Origin: Halogeometricum sp. S3BR5-2
GTDB taxonomy: Archaea > Halobacteriota > Halobacteria > Halobacteriales > Haloferacaceae
Length of the DNA: 64,000 nucleotides
Reading direction: 5' to 3'
Assembly: GCF_031624635.1 (NCBI RefSeq)
Contig: NZ_JAMQOQ010000004.1
Location: 186,001 to 250,000 of the forward strand
Shown: positions 49,712 through 58,610 of the stretch, one piece after another
Layout of the letters: each line of letters starts with the position of its first letter
Numbering within the stretch: the stretch's first letter is position 1
Translations under genes and position numbers: made by a program
The notes under the pieces: model-generated
What the model saw: only the letters and a program-made list of their open reading frames with translations
Database searches by the model: none
Told to the model about the DNA's origin: nothing

Positions 49712-49725
49712 TTAGCACAAGCTAA
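49712..49725. promoter_or_regulatory. Palindrome TTAGC-N4-GCTAA, copy 2
   Basis: TTAGCACAAGCTAA, 25 nt before the ATG of the HTH_10 regulator, that is, over its expected TATA position. It shares TTAGCAC and GCTAA plus a trailing TCCGA with copy 1. The design differs from the iron boxes by one base per half-site. Confidence 0.55.
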
Positions 49726-49750
49726 GTCCGACCGGTCCGAACCCGGTCCC

Positions 49751-50470
49751 ATGCGAGAGTTCGAGTTCGTCGTCACGTTCGAACGGGGCGCGGACGACCT
49801 GATGGACCTCTTCTTCGAGTACCCGTCGCTCACCACGCGGTCTTCCACCTGCTTTACCACCCACGACCGGATGTGGCGCATCGACCACGTTCGGGGAGAG
49901 CAGGAGGCGCTGGCGTCGTTCGACGACCTGTTCCTCGACGAGGGCCGCTGCAACGAGTGCTTCGACGTGGTGAACTGCGACACCTCGCGGATGTACCACG
50001 TCCTCGACCGGAAGAAGAACGCCCGGACCGTCTACACCTTCCGGGAGGAGGTTCACCGGTGTCACTCCATCCCCCACCACGTCGTCGACCACCTCGGCGA
50101 CGGCGTCGTCTTCGAGTCCCGGCGTACCGACGGCGAGTACCGCTGGCGCATTCTCTACCCCGGCGAACAGCCCATCGGCGACCTGTACGACGCCATCGAG
50201 TCGAACCTCCGGGAGGGACTCACTCTCGAAGTGTCGCACCTCTCCCGCGCCGGCAACTGGGACGTCGACTCGCGCGTCGCCGCGCAGTTGTCGCCCGCCC
50301 ACTGGGAGGTGCTCGAAGCGGCCGTCGAACACGGCTACTACTCCCGCCCGCGGGACGTCACCGTCGCGGAGTTGGCGTCGCTCCTGGACGTCCCCCGGTC
50401 GACGGTACAGTACCGACTGCGGACGGCCGAGGACCTCATCGTCGAGCAGTTCGTCGACGCGGCGCTCTGA
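49751..50470 (+). CDS. HTH_10 (Bat-type) transcriptional regulator
   Basis: A 239-residue regulator. The last 60 residues are the helix-turn-helix HTH_10 domain (LSPAHWEVLEAAVEHGYYSR, then DVTVAELASLLDVPRSTVQ). The N-terminal 170 residues form a ligand-sensing domain of the family without GAF or PAS motifs, including a Cys-rich patch (GRCNECFDVVNC) that could sense metal or redox state. It is followed by a zinc alcohol dehydrogenase gene, a possible target, and has a palindrome over its promoter. Confidence 0.87.
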   Translation: MREFEFVVTFERGADDLMDLFFEYPSLTTRSSTCFTTHDRMWRIDHVRGEQEALASFDDLFLDEGRCNECFDVVNCDTSRMYHVLDRKKNARTVYTFREEVHRCHSIPHHVVDHLGDGVVFESRRTDGEYRWRILYPGEQPIGDLYDAIESNLREGLTLEVSHLSRAGNWDVDSRVAAQLSPAHWEVLEAAVEHGYYSRPRDVTVAELASLLDVPRSTVQYRLRTAEDLIVEQFVDAAL

Positions 50471-50584
50471 GGGCGGCGAGCGAGGGTGCTCGGTTCGGAC
50501 GGCGCGCGGAGTCGCGTCCGCGTCGCTGTCAGAAAGCACGGCCGCAGTGCGGAGTTTTTTGCGTCTCTCGCGCGCAGTCGACGT

Positions 50585-51622
50585 ATGCGCGCAGCAGTCT
50601 ACCACGGCCCCGAGGACGTACGCGTCGAAGACGTCGAGGACCCCGAACTCGACTCCCCCCGAGGGGCCATCGTCCGCGTGACGCACACCGCCGTCTGCGG
50701 GTCGGACCTCTGGTTCTACCGCGGTCAGAGCGACCGAGACGCCCCCTCGCCCGTCGGGCACGAACCGATGGGCATCGTCGAGGAAGTCGGCGAGAAGGTC
50801 CGGTCGGTCGAACCCGGCGACCGCGTGTTCGCCCCGTTCGTCATCAGTTGCGGGCAGTGCGAGTTCTGTCGGAAAGGACTCCACACCTCCTGCGTCGACG
50901 GCGGGTCGTGGGGCGGCGACAACGGCGGCGCGCAGGGGGAGATGGTCCGCTGCCCGCGCGCCGACGGAACGCTGGTCCGCGTCCCGGACCGCCACGCCGA
51001 CGACGAGGACACCCTCAGAGCGCTCCTCCCGCTGACGGACGTGATGGGGACGGGCCACCACGCCGCGGTCAACGCGGGCGTCGAGGCGGGTTCGACCTGC
51101 GCCGTCGTCGGCGACGGCGCGGTCGGACTCTGCGGCGTCCTCGCGGCGCGGCGACTCGGCGCGGAGCGCATCATCGCCATCGGTCACCACGAGGACCGCC
51201 TCGAAATCGCCGAGGAATTCGGCGCGACGGACCTCGTCACCGAACGCGGCGAGGCGGCCGTAGAGCGCGTGACCGAGATGACGAACGGCGGCGTGAACCA
51301 CGTCTTGGAGTGCGTCGGCGCCACTTCCGCGATGGAGACGGCGACGGGCGTCTGCCGACCCGGCGGGACCGTCGGCTACGTCGGCGTCCCGCACGGGATG
51401 GGCGACGGCCTCGACCTCCACGAGTTCTTCGGGAACAACATCTCGCTGCGCGGGGGCGTCGCCCCCGTCCGCGCCTACGCCGAGGAACTGATGGCGGACG
51501 TGCTACAGGGGACGCTCGACCCCTCTCCGGTGTTCACGAAGACGGTCGATTTGGACGGCGTTCCGGAGGGGTACGCCGCGATGGACGACCGCGAGGCGGT
51601 GAAAGTCCTCGTCAAACCGTGA
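50585..51622 (+). CDS. Zinc-dependent alcohol/threonine dehydrogenase-like oxidoreductase
   Basis: A 345-residue medium-chain dehydrogenase. Catalytic zinc ligands are Cys38 (TAVCGSDLW), His59 and Glu60 (VGHEPMG). The structural zinc is bound by Cys89, Cys92, Cys95 and Cys103 (CGQCEFCRKGLHTSC). VVGDGAVGLCGVLAARRLG is the NAD(P) Rossmann loop. The ATG at 50585 is preferred over longer frames. It lies 114 nt downstream of the HTH_10 gene on the same strand. Confidence 0.92.
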   Translation: MRAAVYHGPEDVRVEDVEDPELDSPRGAIVRVTHTAVCGSDLWFYRGQSDRDAPSPVGHEPMGIVEEVGEKVRSVEPGDRVFAPFVISCGQCEFCRKGLHTSCVDGGSWGGDNGGAQGEMVRCPRADGTLVRVPDRHADDEDTLRALLPLTDVMGTGHHAAVNAGVEAGSTCAVVGDGAVGLCGVLAARRLGAERIIAIGHHEDRLEIAEEFGATDLVTERGEAAVERVTEMTNGGVNHVLECVGATSAMETATGVCRPGGTVGYVGVPHGMGDGLDLHEFFGNNISLRGGVAPVRAYAEELMADVLQGTLDPSPVFTKTVDLDGVPEGYAAMDDREAVKVLVKP

Positions 51623-51708
51623 ACGGCCGCTCACGGGCGGTTTCGAGCCGGTAAAAGCCGACGTTCCGGGTGCCGGACGGCGTCTCATCCCCGCCGTCCG
51701 ACGAGGGG

Positions 51709-51993
51709 TTACGTCGGGGATTCTCCGGAGAACTCGTAGTCGATTCCGCCGTCGGGCGTCACCGTCACGCGGCCGCCCTCGTAGTCGAAACTGATCTCGA
51801 AACTCGCGCTCGAGGACGCCTTCAACAGGTTCTCGATGGCGTCGGGATCAGTCACGCGCGAGAGCGGTCGGAGCTCCCACGGCCGGCAGCCCTTCGTCTC
51901 TGCGACGAGCGACACGATTTCCAGCGTCGCGCTCTCGCGAATCTGCGGGTCTCCTGCCGCGGAAGTTCCTCCGTTGGATGACGATTGTGACAT
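51709..51993 (-). CDS. HalOD1 output-domain protein
   Basis: A 94-residue haloarchaeal protein. TLEIVSLVAETKGCRPWELR and then PDAIENLL, ending in a beta hairpin FDYEGGRVTVTPDGGIDYEF, match the HalOD1 output domain, a small module of haloarchaeal signalling proteins. Its biochemical role is unknown. The gene is monocistronic and convergent with the alcohol dehydrogenase gene. Confidence 0.88.
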   Translation of the reverse strand: MSQSSSNGGTSAAGDPQIRESATLEIVSLVAETKGCRPWELRPLSRVTDPDAIENLLKASSSASFEISFDYEGGRVTVTPDGGIDYEFSGESPT

Positions 51994-52312
51994 AGATGTT
52001 CTCCCTGTCGACGGCCCTCCGAACGTCGCCGCGTCGGGAGTTCCCCGAGCGCGTGGTCCGAACGACCGCGACTACACTCTAACGTGATAGTTCGAGTGGT
52101 ATAACAGTTACCGTGAAATTCTCAGTAATGGTTCCTTCCCGCAATCGGTGGGAACGTCACGCATTCCCTGCGACCGGACGTCCACGTTCCCCGCGTATCC
52201 CGGCCGCCCTCCCGGCGGATCGTCGCTCGCCCTTAAACAGTACCAAGACGTTTGAATGTCTCTATATCCTTGACCGATACGTTGACATTCTCTTCGGGGC
52301 ATCTGTTCGAGC
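51994..52312. other. Divergent intergenic region, HalOD1 / zinc ribbon
   Basis: 319 nt with no coding frame I trust. AT-rich promoter-like patches occur around 52086-52104 (GTGATAG, GGTATAAC), suiting HalOD1 with a leader, and around 52258-52269 (TCTATATCC), suiting the zinc-ribbon gene with a leader of about 20-25 nt. Confidence 0.45.
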
Positions 52313-52540
52313 ATGAGCCTCGAACGTCCCCCGGACGTCCCTCCCCAGTGGTGTTCGGACTGCGGTGACGAACTGCTGTTCAGCGGCGTCCAGTCCGCCG
52401 GCTACGCCCAGTTCTTCTGTCAGAACTGCCGCTACCGACGCGACGTGTACGTCGGAGACCCGACGAACGCCTCGATTTCCGGCGACTCCGGTTCCGAGAA
52501 CGCCGTTCCCGACGACTCCGCGCCCGCGGCGGACGACTGA
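52313..52540 (+). CDS. Small zinc-ribbon protein
   Basis: A 75-residue protein. WCSDCGDELLFSG and FFCQNCRYRRDVYV place four Cys in two CxxC knuckles, a zinc ribbon of the haloarchaeal type. The last 25 residues are Ser/Asp/Pro-rich and disordered. It may bind nucleic acid or a protein partner; function unknown. The ATG at 52313 is the only good start. Confidence 0.78.
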   Translation: MSLERPPDVPPQWCSDCGDELLFSGVQSAGYAQFFCQNCRYRRDVYVGDPTNASISGDSGSENAVPDDSAPAADD

Positions 52541-52592
52541 TTCCGGCGAACGCCGCGTCTTCGAGGCGGTTCGAGCGACGCGCTCACCCGAC

Positions 52593-53087
52593 TCACTCGA
52601 CGACGACGACGCCTTTCATCCCCATCGACTGGTGCGGCAGGCAGGCGTACTTCGAGACGCCCGACGCGTCGAACGCGTGCGAGAACGTCGTTCCCTCGCC
52701 GCCCGTGAGTTCGCTCCTGAACGACCCGTCCTCGGCGACGACGTTGTGCGCGCCGCCGGCCCCCGTCCACTCCCACGTGACCGTCGTTCCCGACGAGACG
52801 CGCACGACGACCGGAGCGAAGGCGAAGTAGCCGCCGTTCCCCTCGGTGCCGACGCGTACGCGAACGTCCGAGGCGTCCGTCCGGTCGACCAAGGTATCCG
52901 CGTTCGCGACGCCCTCCAACCACCCGTCGAACGTCCGGTCGTTCGGTTCGGTGTCGCCGCGCGCCGTCGTCTGTCCCCCCTCGGCCCCCGTTCCGCCGCC
53001 GAGACATCCGGCGAGCAACGGCCCGGCGGCGAGTGTCGCGGCGCCGCCACGGAGGAAGCGCCGTCTGGAAATGCGTTCGTCGTTCAC
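52593..53087 (-). CDS. Halocyanin-like blue copper lipoprotein
   Basis: A 164-residue protein. SRRRFLRGGAATLAAG is a twin-arginine signal with lipobox LLAGC (Cys28). The cupredoxin domain (about 73-164) has the type 1 copper ligands His114 (GGAHNVV), Cys149 (KYACLPHQ), His152 and Met155 or Met157 (SMGMKG). It would be a membrane-tethered mobile electron carrier on the outer face. It is convergent with the zinc-ribbon gene. Confidence 0.92.
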   Translation of the reverse strand: MNDERISRRRFLRGGAATLAAGPLLAGCLGGGTGAEGGQTTARGDTEPNDRTFDGWLEGVANADTLVDRTDASDVRVRVGTEGNGGYFAFAPVVVRVSSGTTVTWEWTGAGGAHNVVAEDGSFRSELTGGEGTTFSHAFDASGVSKYACLPHQSMGMKGVVVVE

Positions 53088-53289
53088 GAGTATTCCTGCT
53101 ATCAGTCGTTGCGCCGGTATTTCTCGGTTTCCTTCCGAACCGGCGTCGGTCGAACTCGACGTACCGCGGACCCAGTCGGTATCTCTTCATTCTTCTTCGT
53201 GCGACGAAATTGCTTCCGAAGCGACCGTGTACAGCCACCGTGCCGTTCGTATGCCACTACTTCCGCTGTACTCTCCCGACTAATTACAA

Positions 53290-53320
53290 ATACTTCTATC
53301 TTTTTGAGATATAGAAGTAT
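53290..53320. repeat. Perfect 10-bp-stem inverted repeat in AT-rich region
   Basis: ATACTTCTAT and ATAGAAGTAT are separated by an 11-nt loop containing five T residues. It could be a terminator, an RNA hairpin, or the end of a lost mobile element. Confidence 0.5.
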
Positions 53321-53850
53321 CTCCGGACGCGGTGTCAGACCGGCGTATGAAAAAGTGCTACCGATGTTTTGCACGAATAATACAGAGAACTGGGAAATAT
53401 GGGGGACGATATGGGTAAAAGCGAGTGGAAAGATAAAGAAGAGTTTGAAAAGATATCGGTCTCGGCATCAAATGGAGCTTGATAGACTATACTGATACCG
53501 AAGATAGATATATTTAATTGCACAAAACTACCTTTGCGCGTTACTATTCCACCTTAGTGTTCTGAATTGGAGAACAGCAATTGGGGTATGGTACCGACCC
53601 TCGTAACCGTCCATTCGCCCCTCTCGCCGTCCTTTTCTATATATTACAGCCATAGTGTTGTCTCTTTCAGCTACCTCGCCAACACATCCCGCTCGAACCG
53701 TATACTCTCCGGTCCGCCTTGAACAGTCTTTCCAGTCCAGGCCGTGACGCCGCTCCGAGACCGTTCTTTCGTTGAGAACGGAGGTCCAAAGAGAAAAATA
53801 CCGATTTGGGGAGTAACTCACCATCTGTCTCGGTATCTAACCGAATTCTC

Positions 53851-53868
53851 TCTGTTCTCCCTAACAGA
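53851..53868. repeat. Short inverted repeat upstream of arabinofuranosidase
   Basis: TCTGTT-CTCCCT-AACAGA, perfect 6-bp arms, 144 nt before the ATG at 54012. It is a candidate operator for sugar-responsive control. Confidence 0.35.
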
Positions 53869-54011
53869 ATACGCATTGTCACAAATTGTCAATATATGGT
53901 CACACTGAGTGATGTTCCGCCTCTCAGTCAGTCGATTATCTCGCGAATCCGTCTCGAAATAGCACGAACTATCGATTCATTTATGCCCACGGGGGAAGCA
54001 CCGACCATCGC

Positions 54012-55514
54012 ATGACGAACGCGCAGGTCACAGTCCATACCCAAGCGGTTATCGACCGGATCGAACCCGAAGTCCACGGTCATTTCTCCGAGCATCTCGG
54101 TCGATGCATCTACGATGGCGTCTGGCGGAGCGAGGGCGACGACGAGGACGGCTACCGCGACGACGTCGTCTCCCTTCTCGAATCGCTGGAGATGCCCGTA
54201 CTCCGGTGGCCGGGCGGTTGTTTCGCCGACGACTACCACTGGGAGGACGGCGTCGGCCCCGTCGAGGACCGGCCCCGCCGCCGCAACCTCTTCTGGGCGC
54301 AGGACGTCGGCGAGGCGCCGGAGGAGTCCAACGAGTTCGGAACCGACGAGTTCCTGCGACTCTGCGAACGTCTCGACACCGAACCCTACCTCGCGGCCAA
54401 CGTCGGGTCGGGGGACCCGCAGGAAGCGGCCGACTGGGTGGAGTACTGCAACTACGAGGGCGACACGGAACTCGCCGACCGCCGCCGGGAGAACGGTCAC
54501 GAGGACGGATACGGGGTGGAGTACTGGGGACTCGGCAACGAGAACTGGGGCTGCGGCGGTCGGATGAGTCCCGAACAGTACGCCCGCGAGTATCGCCGGT
54601 TCGCGACGTACGTCGGGAGCATGGACAACCTGATGCTCGAAGACGACCTCGAACTCATCGCGTGCGGCTTCGAGGACCCCGACTGGAACCACCGGTTCAT
54701 GGAGGAAGTCGGCAACAGCGCGTGGGGGGTCAACTTTCCGCTCGACCACCTCACGCTACACCACTACTACGGCCGGACGATGAGCGTCGTCGACCCCGAG
54801 ACCGACGAGGAGAACTACGACAAGATGCTGGTTGAGGCGCTCGAGATGAGCCACCACATCGAGCGAATCGCCGCGGCCGTCAACGCGGTCGCGACTACGG
54901 ATGACATCGGCATCATCATCGACGAGTGGGGCACGTGGCACACGGAAGCCGTCTCCGAGAGCGGTCTCGAGCAGCCCGGAACCGCTCTCGACGCGCTGTC
55001 GGCCGCCGCGGTGCTCGATATCTTCAACCATCACGCCGACGTGATGACGATGGGGAACATCGCCCAGACGGTGAACGTGCTCCAGTGTCTCGTCGAGACG
55101 GACGGCGACGACGCGTGGGCGCGACCCACCTACCGCGTGTTCGACCTGTACGCGCCTCACAAAGGCAACGACGCGGTCACCACCTCGGTCGACGCGCCCG
55201 CCCGCGACGTCGACGACGAAGAACTTCCGCTCGTCGGCGCCTCGGCGTCGCTCGGCGACGACGGCACGTACGTCACGCTCACCAACCTCGACGTCCGAGA
55301 GGCACGCACGGTCGAAGTCGTCCTCGAAGGTGTCGACGTCGATGCGGCCGACGTGGACGCGGAGGCGCTCTTCGCCGACAACGAACTCGACGTGGCTGTC
55401 ACCGCCGATAACGCCGAAGAGTTCACGCGCCGAGAACTCGACGTCTCGGTCGAGGACGACCGACTCGTCGCGGACCTCGAACCCGGAACGGTCGCGGGCA
55501 TCTCCGTCCGGTAG
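54012..55514 (+). CDS. Alpha-L-arabinofuranosidase, glycoside hydrolase family 51
   Basis: A 500-residue cytoplasmic enzyme (no signal peptide). EVHGHFSEHLGRCIYDGVW and PVLRWPGGCFADDYHW are GH51 hallmarks. The acid/base is Glu177 (GLGNENWGCGG) and the nucleophile Glu305 (IIIDEWGTWH). A C-terminal beta-sandwich (about 390-500) completes the family plan at the usual length. It removes arabinose from arabino-oligosaccharides brought in by the ABC importer encoded 4 kb away. The promoter lies in the preceding AT-rich region. Confidence 0.95.
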   Translation: MTNAQVTVHTQAVIDRIEPEVHGHFSEHLGRCIYDGVWRSEGDDEDGYRDDVVSLLESLEMPVLRWPGGCFADDYHWEDGVGPVEDRPRRRNLFWAQDVGEAPEESNEFGTDEFLRLCERLDTEPYLAANVGSGDPQEAADWVEYCNYEGDTELADRRRENGHEDGYGVEYWGLGNENWGCGGRMSPEQYAREYRRFATYVGSMDNLMLEDDLELIACGFEDPDWNHRFMEEVGNSAWGVNFPLDHLTLHHYYGRTMSVVDPETDEENYDKMLVEALEMSHHIERIAAAVNAVATTDDIGIIIDEWGTWHTEAVSESGLEQPGTALDALSAAAVLDIFNHHADVMTMGNIAQTVNVLQCLVETDGDDAWARPTYRVFDLYAPHKGNDAVTTSVDAPARDVDDEELPLVGASASLGDDGTYVTLTNLDVREARTVEVVLEGVDVDAADVDAEALFADNELDVAVTADNAEEFTRRELDVSVEDDRLVADLEPGTVAGISVR

Positions 55515-55617
55515 TCGGACGGACCCGCCATCCCTGGTTCCCGTATCTTCCACTCTTCCGCTTTCCTCCGGCTTCACGCCGTACGCCGCACGCTCCGCAA
55601 TACGCCGTGCGCTCGAC

Positions 55618-58320
55618 TCAGCTCCCGTCGTGAAGTTCGTCTGCGAGCGCAGCGAGAACCGCGGTCGCGGTCGGGTGCGAGCCGTACCCGTCGACGACGC
55701 GAAGGGTACACGCGCCCAGTCGGCCCTCGCCGGTCGGCCGCGAGAGCGCGATCGCTCCGGTGTTCGCGAGCCACCCCTCGGTGTACCCCGCGAGCACCTC
55801 GTCGTCGGGCTTGGGGTCCGAAACGTACGCGTAGGGGTAGAGCCCCTCGAACGACCACCCCGGAACCACGTCGACGTCGGCGAGGAGCGTCTGCGTGACG
55901 AAGGACGCACAGAGGTTCCAGCTCTCCTCTTCGGGGAGGTCGGCGACGGAGAACTCCTCGCCCCCCGCCAGCCGACCCTCGGAGTCGGGGAGGAGCGCCG
56001 CCGCGCCGCCGCCCTCGACGAACTCGCGGGTCGCGTCGTCGAGTCGGGTGACGAACGCCACGTCGCCGTCCGCGGGGTCGTCGACGACCGACGCCCCGTC
56101 CGACTCGGCGAACGTCTCGCGGAGGCCGTCGTGGTCGGTGTAGACCGCCCGGTCGCCCACCCCGGCGTCGCGCGGGACGACCGTAATCGACGCCTCGTCG
56201 ACGGCGTCGACGCCCGCCCCGACGAGTTCGGCGGTGATCGACCCTTCGCGGACCCCGTCGACGGGGGGAGCGTCGACCGAAACCGCGTCCGCGACTCGTT
56301 CGCATCCGAACGGTTCGACCGAGACGTCGACTTCGCTCGTCTCGCCGAACGCCTCCCACCGGAGGCTGCCCTCGACGCGTTCGTCGGTGTCGTTGACGAC
56401 GGCCGGGTCGAACTCGACTGTCTCCTCGGCCCAGCAGACGTGTGTCTCGGGGCGGACCTGCACCGCGACCGGCGCGTTGGCCCGCGCGAACGCCTCGACG
56501 GATACCTTCTCCTCACGCCGGTAGTCAAGGAGGCCGTTGAACTCCCATTCGATGTCGGTCAGTTCGGTGACGGCGTAGCCGGCCACGCCCTCGTGAAGTC
56601 GCATGTCCGCGATGCTCTCAGCGACCGACAGGAGTTCGCGGCGCTGCCAGGCGTCGGCCACGTCGTCGAGGCTGTCGAAGGTGTCCGAGAGGTGACTTGC
56701 CTCGAACCGGTCCCGGACGCCCGCGGGCGACTTCAATCCCGAGAGGAAGTCGTGGTGATACCAGTGCGGTTCGCCGCCGTAGTGGGATTCGAGCGCGTCA
56801 ACCGACGGGAGGCCCCACGTCCCGAACTCGGAGACCAGAAGCGGCGCCCCATCGGGCGCCGGGCCGTCCCCGCCGTGATCCTCGTACCCGCCGTAGTTCT
56901 CCGCGGGGTTCTCGACGATGTGGTCGAGTTGCCCGCGCCACGCGTCGGCGCGGTCGGGGACGACGAAGTACTCGTGGTAGTCGTTGAGGTCGGTAACGAC
57001 GTGCGCCCACCCGGAGTTGTCGCACACCAGTCGAGTCGGGTCGCGTTCGCGCGCCGATTCGACGAACGACGCGAGAAACGCCTGCTTCTCGCCGTCGGTC
57101 CACAGCGATTCCTCCTCGTCCTCGTAGATGCCGCCGATACCCCACTCCTCGTTGTAGAGGCTCCACGCGATTACGCTCGGACGGTTGAAGTCCCGTTCGA
57201 CCAGTCCCGCGAACTGGTCGCGGACGGCCTCGCGAGACGCCTCGGTGTAGGCGCTCGGGTTCGCCGGCTCCTCCCACACGAGCATCCCCATCTCGTCTGC
57301 GAGTTCGAGGAATCGCGGGTGAGCGGGTTTGATGTGTTTTCTGAGGAGGTTGAACCCCATCTCCTTGGCGGCGCGTATCTCGTCTTCGAACGTATCCAGG
57401 TCCGCGGGGCGATAGAGCGTGTCCGGGTAGTACGCCTGGTCGAGCGCTCCCCGGACGAACAGCGGGTCGCCGTTGAGGAACAGTTCGTCGCCCGACCGCT
57501 CGATGCTCCGCATACCGAAGGTATCGGCGTACGTGTCGATGCGGTCGCCGTCGCGTTCGAGGCCGACGGCGACTTCGTACAGGTGGGGGTCGTCGGGCGT
57601 CCAGTAGTCGGGGTCGTCGAGCGAGAGCGTCGCACTCGCCGCTCCGTCGTCGTCGACGGAACACGTTTGAGTTGCTACCGTCGTCCCGCCCGAGCGGACC
57701 TGAACGGTGGCCGAAAGGCGGGTGAGCGACCTCTCCCCTCCGGAGTCCGTCACCCGGGCATCGACCCGGACGGTGTCGTCTCGCAGGTCGGGAGTGACGC
57801 GGGCGTCCCGCACTCGTGTCTCGGGCACGACCGCGAGGTCGACCCGCTGCCACAGTCCACTGACTCGGGTGTACCACGGAGCACCCTGCTTCCCGTGGGG
57901 AATCTCCGAGAGGTCCTCGGGATCCTCGACCCGGACCGCGATGGTGTTCTCTCCGTCGACCAGCGCGTCGGTTACGTCGAACCGGAACGGGAGGTAGCCC
58001 TCCCGGTTGCGACCGACCTGTTCGCCATTGACCCAGACGGTGGCGTCGTAGTCGGCCGCGCCGAAGTACAACTCCGCTCGTCGGTCGTCGTCGACGGCGT
58101 CCACGTCGACCGTCCGTCGGTACCACGCGACGCCGGTGTACGCTCGGAGATCCTCCGCTTCCTGCCACGCGTGGGGAACCGACACCCTGCGGACGTCGTC
58201 CCACGCCGCGTTGGGGTCATACCACTCCTCTGTCAGACCGGCGTCCTCGGGATCGGTCGTGAACTGCCAGTCGCCGGAGAGTTCGCGCGTCGGGTCGCGC
58301 ACGAGTGTCGTGCGTTGCAT
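55618..58320 (-). CDS. Glycoside hydrolase family 2 enzyme (beta-galactosidase/glucuronidase-like)
   Basis: A 900-residue cytoplasmic enzyme starting MQRTTLVRDPTREL; a longer start (58359) adds only 13 unconserved residues. The N-terminal jelly-roll (AWYRRTVDVD, DATVWVNGEQVG), the Ig-like domain and the TIM barrel are in the standard GH2 order. FNLLRKHIKPAHPRFLELAD leads to the acid/base Glu391 (WSLYNEEWG), and the nucleophile is Glu498 (LLVSEFGTWG). About 280 residues of C-terminal beta domains follow. The sugar specificity cannot be fixed by eye. It is convergent with the arabinofuranosidase gene and divergent from the ABC importer. Confidence 0.9.
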   Translation of the reverse strand: MQRTTLVRDPTRELSGDWQFTTDPEDAGLTEEWYDPNAAWDDVRRVSVPHAWQEAEDLRAYTGVAWYRRTVDVDAVDDDRRAELYFGAADYDATVWVNGEQVGRNREGYLPFRFDVTDALVDGENTIAVRVEDPEDLSEIPHGKQGAPWYTRVSGLWQRVDLAVVPETRVRDARVTPDLRDDTVRVDARVTDSGGERSLTRLSATVQVRSGGTTVATQTCSVDDDGAASATLSLDDPDYWTPDDPHLYEVAVGLERDGDRIDTYADTFGMRSIERSGDELFLNGDPLFVRGALDQAYYPDTLYRPADLDTFEDEIRAAKEMGFNLLRKHIKPAHPRFLELADEMGMLVWEEPANPSAYTEASREAVRDQFAGLVERDFNRPSVIAWSLYNEEWGIGGIYEDEEESLWTDGEKQAFLASFVESARERDPTRLVCDNSGWAHVVTDLNDYHEYFVVPDRADAWRGQLDHIVENPAENYGGYEDHGGDGPAPDGAPLLVSEFGTWGLPSVDALESHYGGEPHWYHHDFLSGLKSPAGVRDRFEASHLSDTFDSLDDVADAWQRRELLSVAESIADMRLHEGVAGYAVTELTDIEWEFNGLLDYRREEKVSVEAFARANAPVAVQVRPETHVCWAEETVEFDPAVVNDTDERVEGSLRWEAFGETSEVDVSVEPFGCERVADAVSVDAPPVDGVREGSITAELVGAGVDAVDEASITVVPRDAGVGDRAVYTDHDGLRETFAESDGASVVDDPADGDVAFVTRLDDATREFVEGGGAAALLPDSEGRLAGGEEFSVADLPEEESWNLCASFVTQTLLADVDVVPGWSFEGLYPYAYVSDPKPDDEVLAGYTEGWLANTGAIALSRPTGEGRLGACTLRVVDGYGSHPTATAVLAALADELHDGS

Positions 58321-58610
58321 ACCGGTGTAAGGCCCGTCATTCCATATCACACTTTGCACTCGTCTCGGTGGATAGCGTCAGGATAGTCAACCCTCGAAGA
58401 TGCTGGGGCGCGCAGGTCGGGTGCGGCGATTCCGGGAAGCCGTGGAACCGCGCGGGCCCGAAAACTACCTGCCAGAGCGGAGAAATACCGGAGCAAAGGC
58501 CGGGAGACGGCGGTGACGGAGCGCCAAATTAGTAGCCATCCGACACGACCTCCGGCAAGCTCCAATTGAATGGGAACATTTATTATAATTAGAGGGGGTC
58601 CTCTAGTGTG
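58321..58610. other. Divergent promoter region, GH2 / sugar ABC importer
   Basis: 290 nt with no gene. At the right end, TTATTATAATT (58580-58590) is a strong TATA box for the importer, followed by a palindrome. On the left, a CCATATCA element around 58343-58351 could serve the GH2 gene on the minus strand. Confidence 0.6.
58590..58605 (+). promoter_or_regulatory. Palindromic operator at sugar ABC importer promoter
   Basis: TAGAGG-GGGT-CCTCTA, perfect 6-bp arms with a 4-nt centre. It lies between the TATA box (about 58582-58587) and the ATG at 58611, over the expected transcription start, the place of a repressor site. Confidence 0.55.

Larger units (their letters stand above)
53088..54011. 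other. AT-rich gene-free stretch before the glycosidase locus
   Basis: This 924-nt interval is clearly poorer in G+C than the rest of the window, most of all at 53278-53530. Frames that can be opened here lack haloarchaeal acidic composition. It contains a 10-bp-stem inverted repeat (53290-53320), a shorter one (53851-53868, TCTGTT/AACAGA), a pair of close ATTGTCA direct repeats around 53874-53891, and a promoter-like TCATTTATG about 26-34 nt before the arabinofuranosidase ATG. Confidence 0.6.

Noticed and set aside
53528-53824. 98-codon minus-strand frame in the AT-rich stretch
   Set aside because: It is basic rather than acidic, has no recognisable motif and lies in sequence that otherwise looks non-coding.
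53806-54015. 69-codon plus-strand frame running into the arabinofuranosidase start
   Set aside because: It overlaps the promoter of the GH51 gene and has a Ser/Ile-rich, non-haloarchaeal composition.
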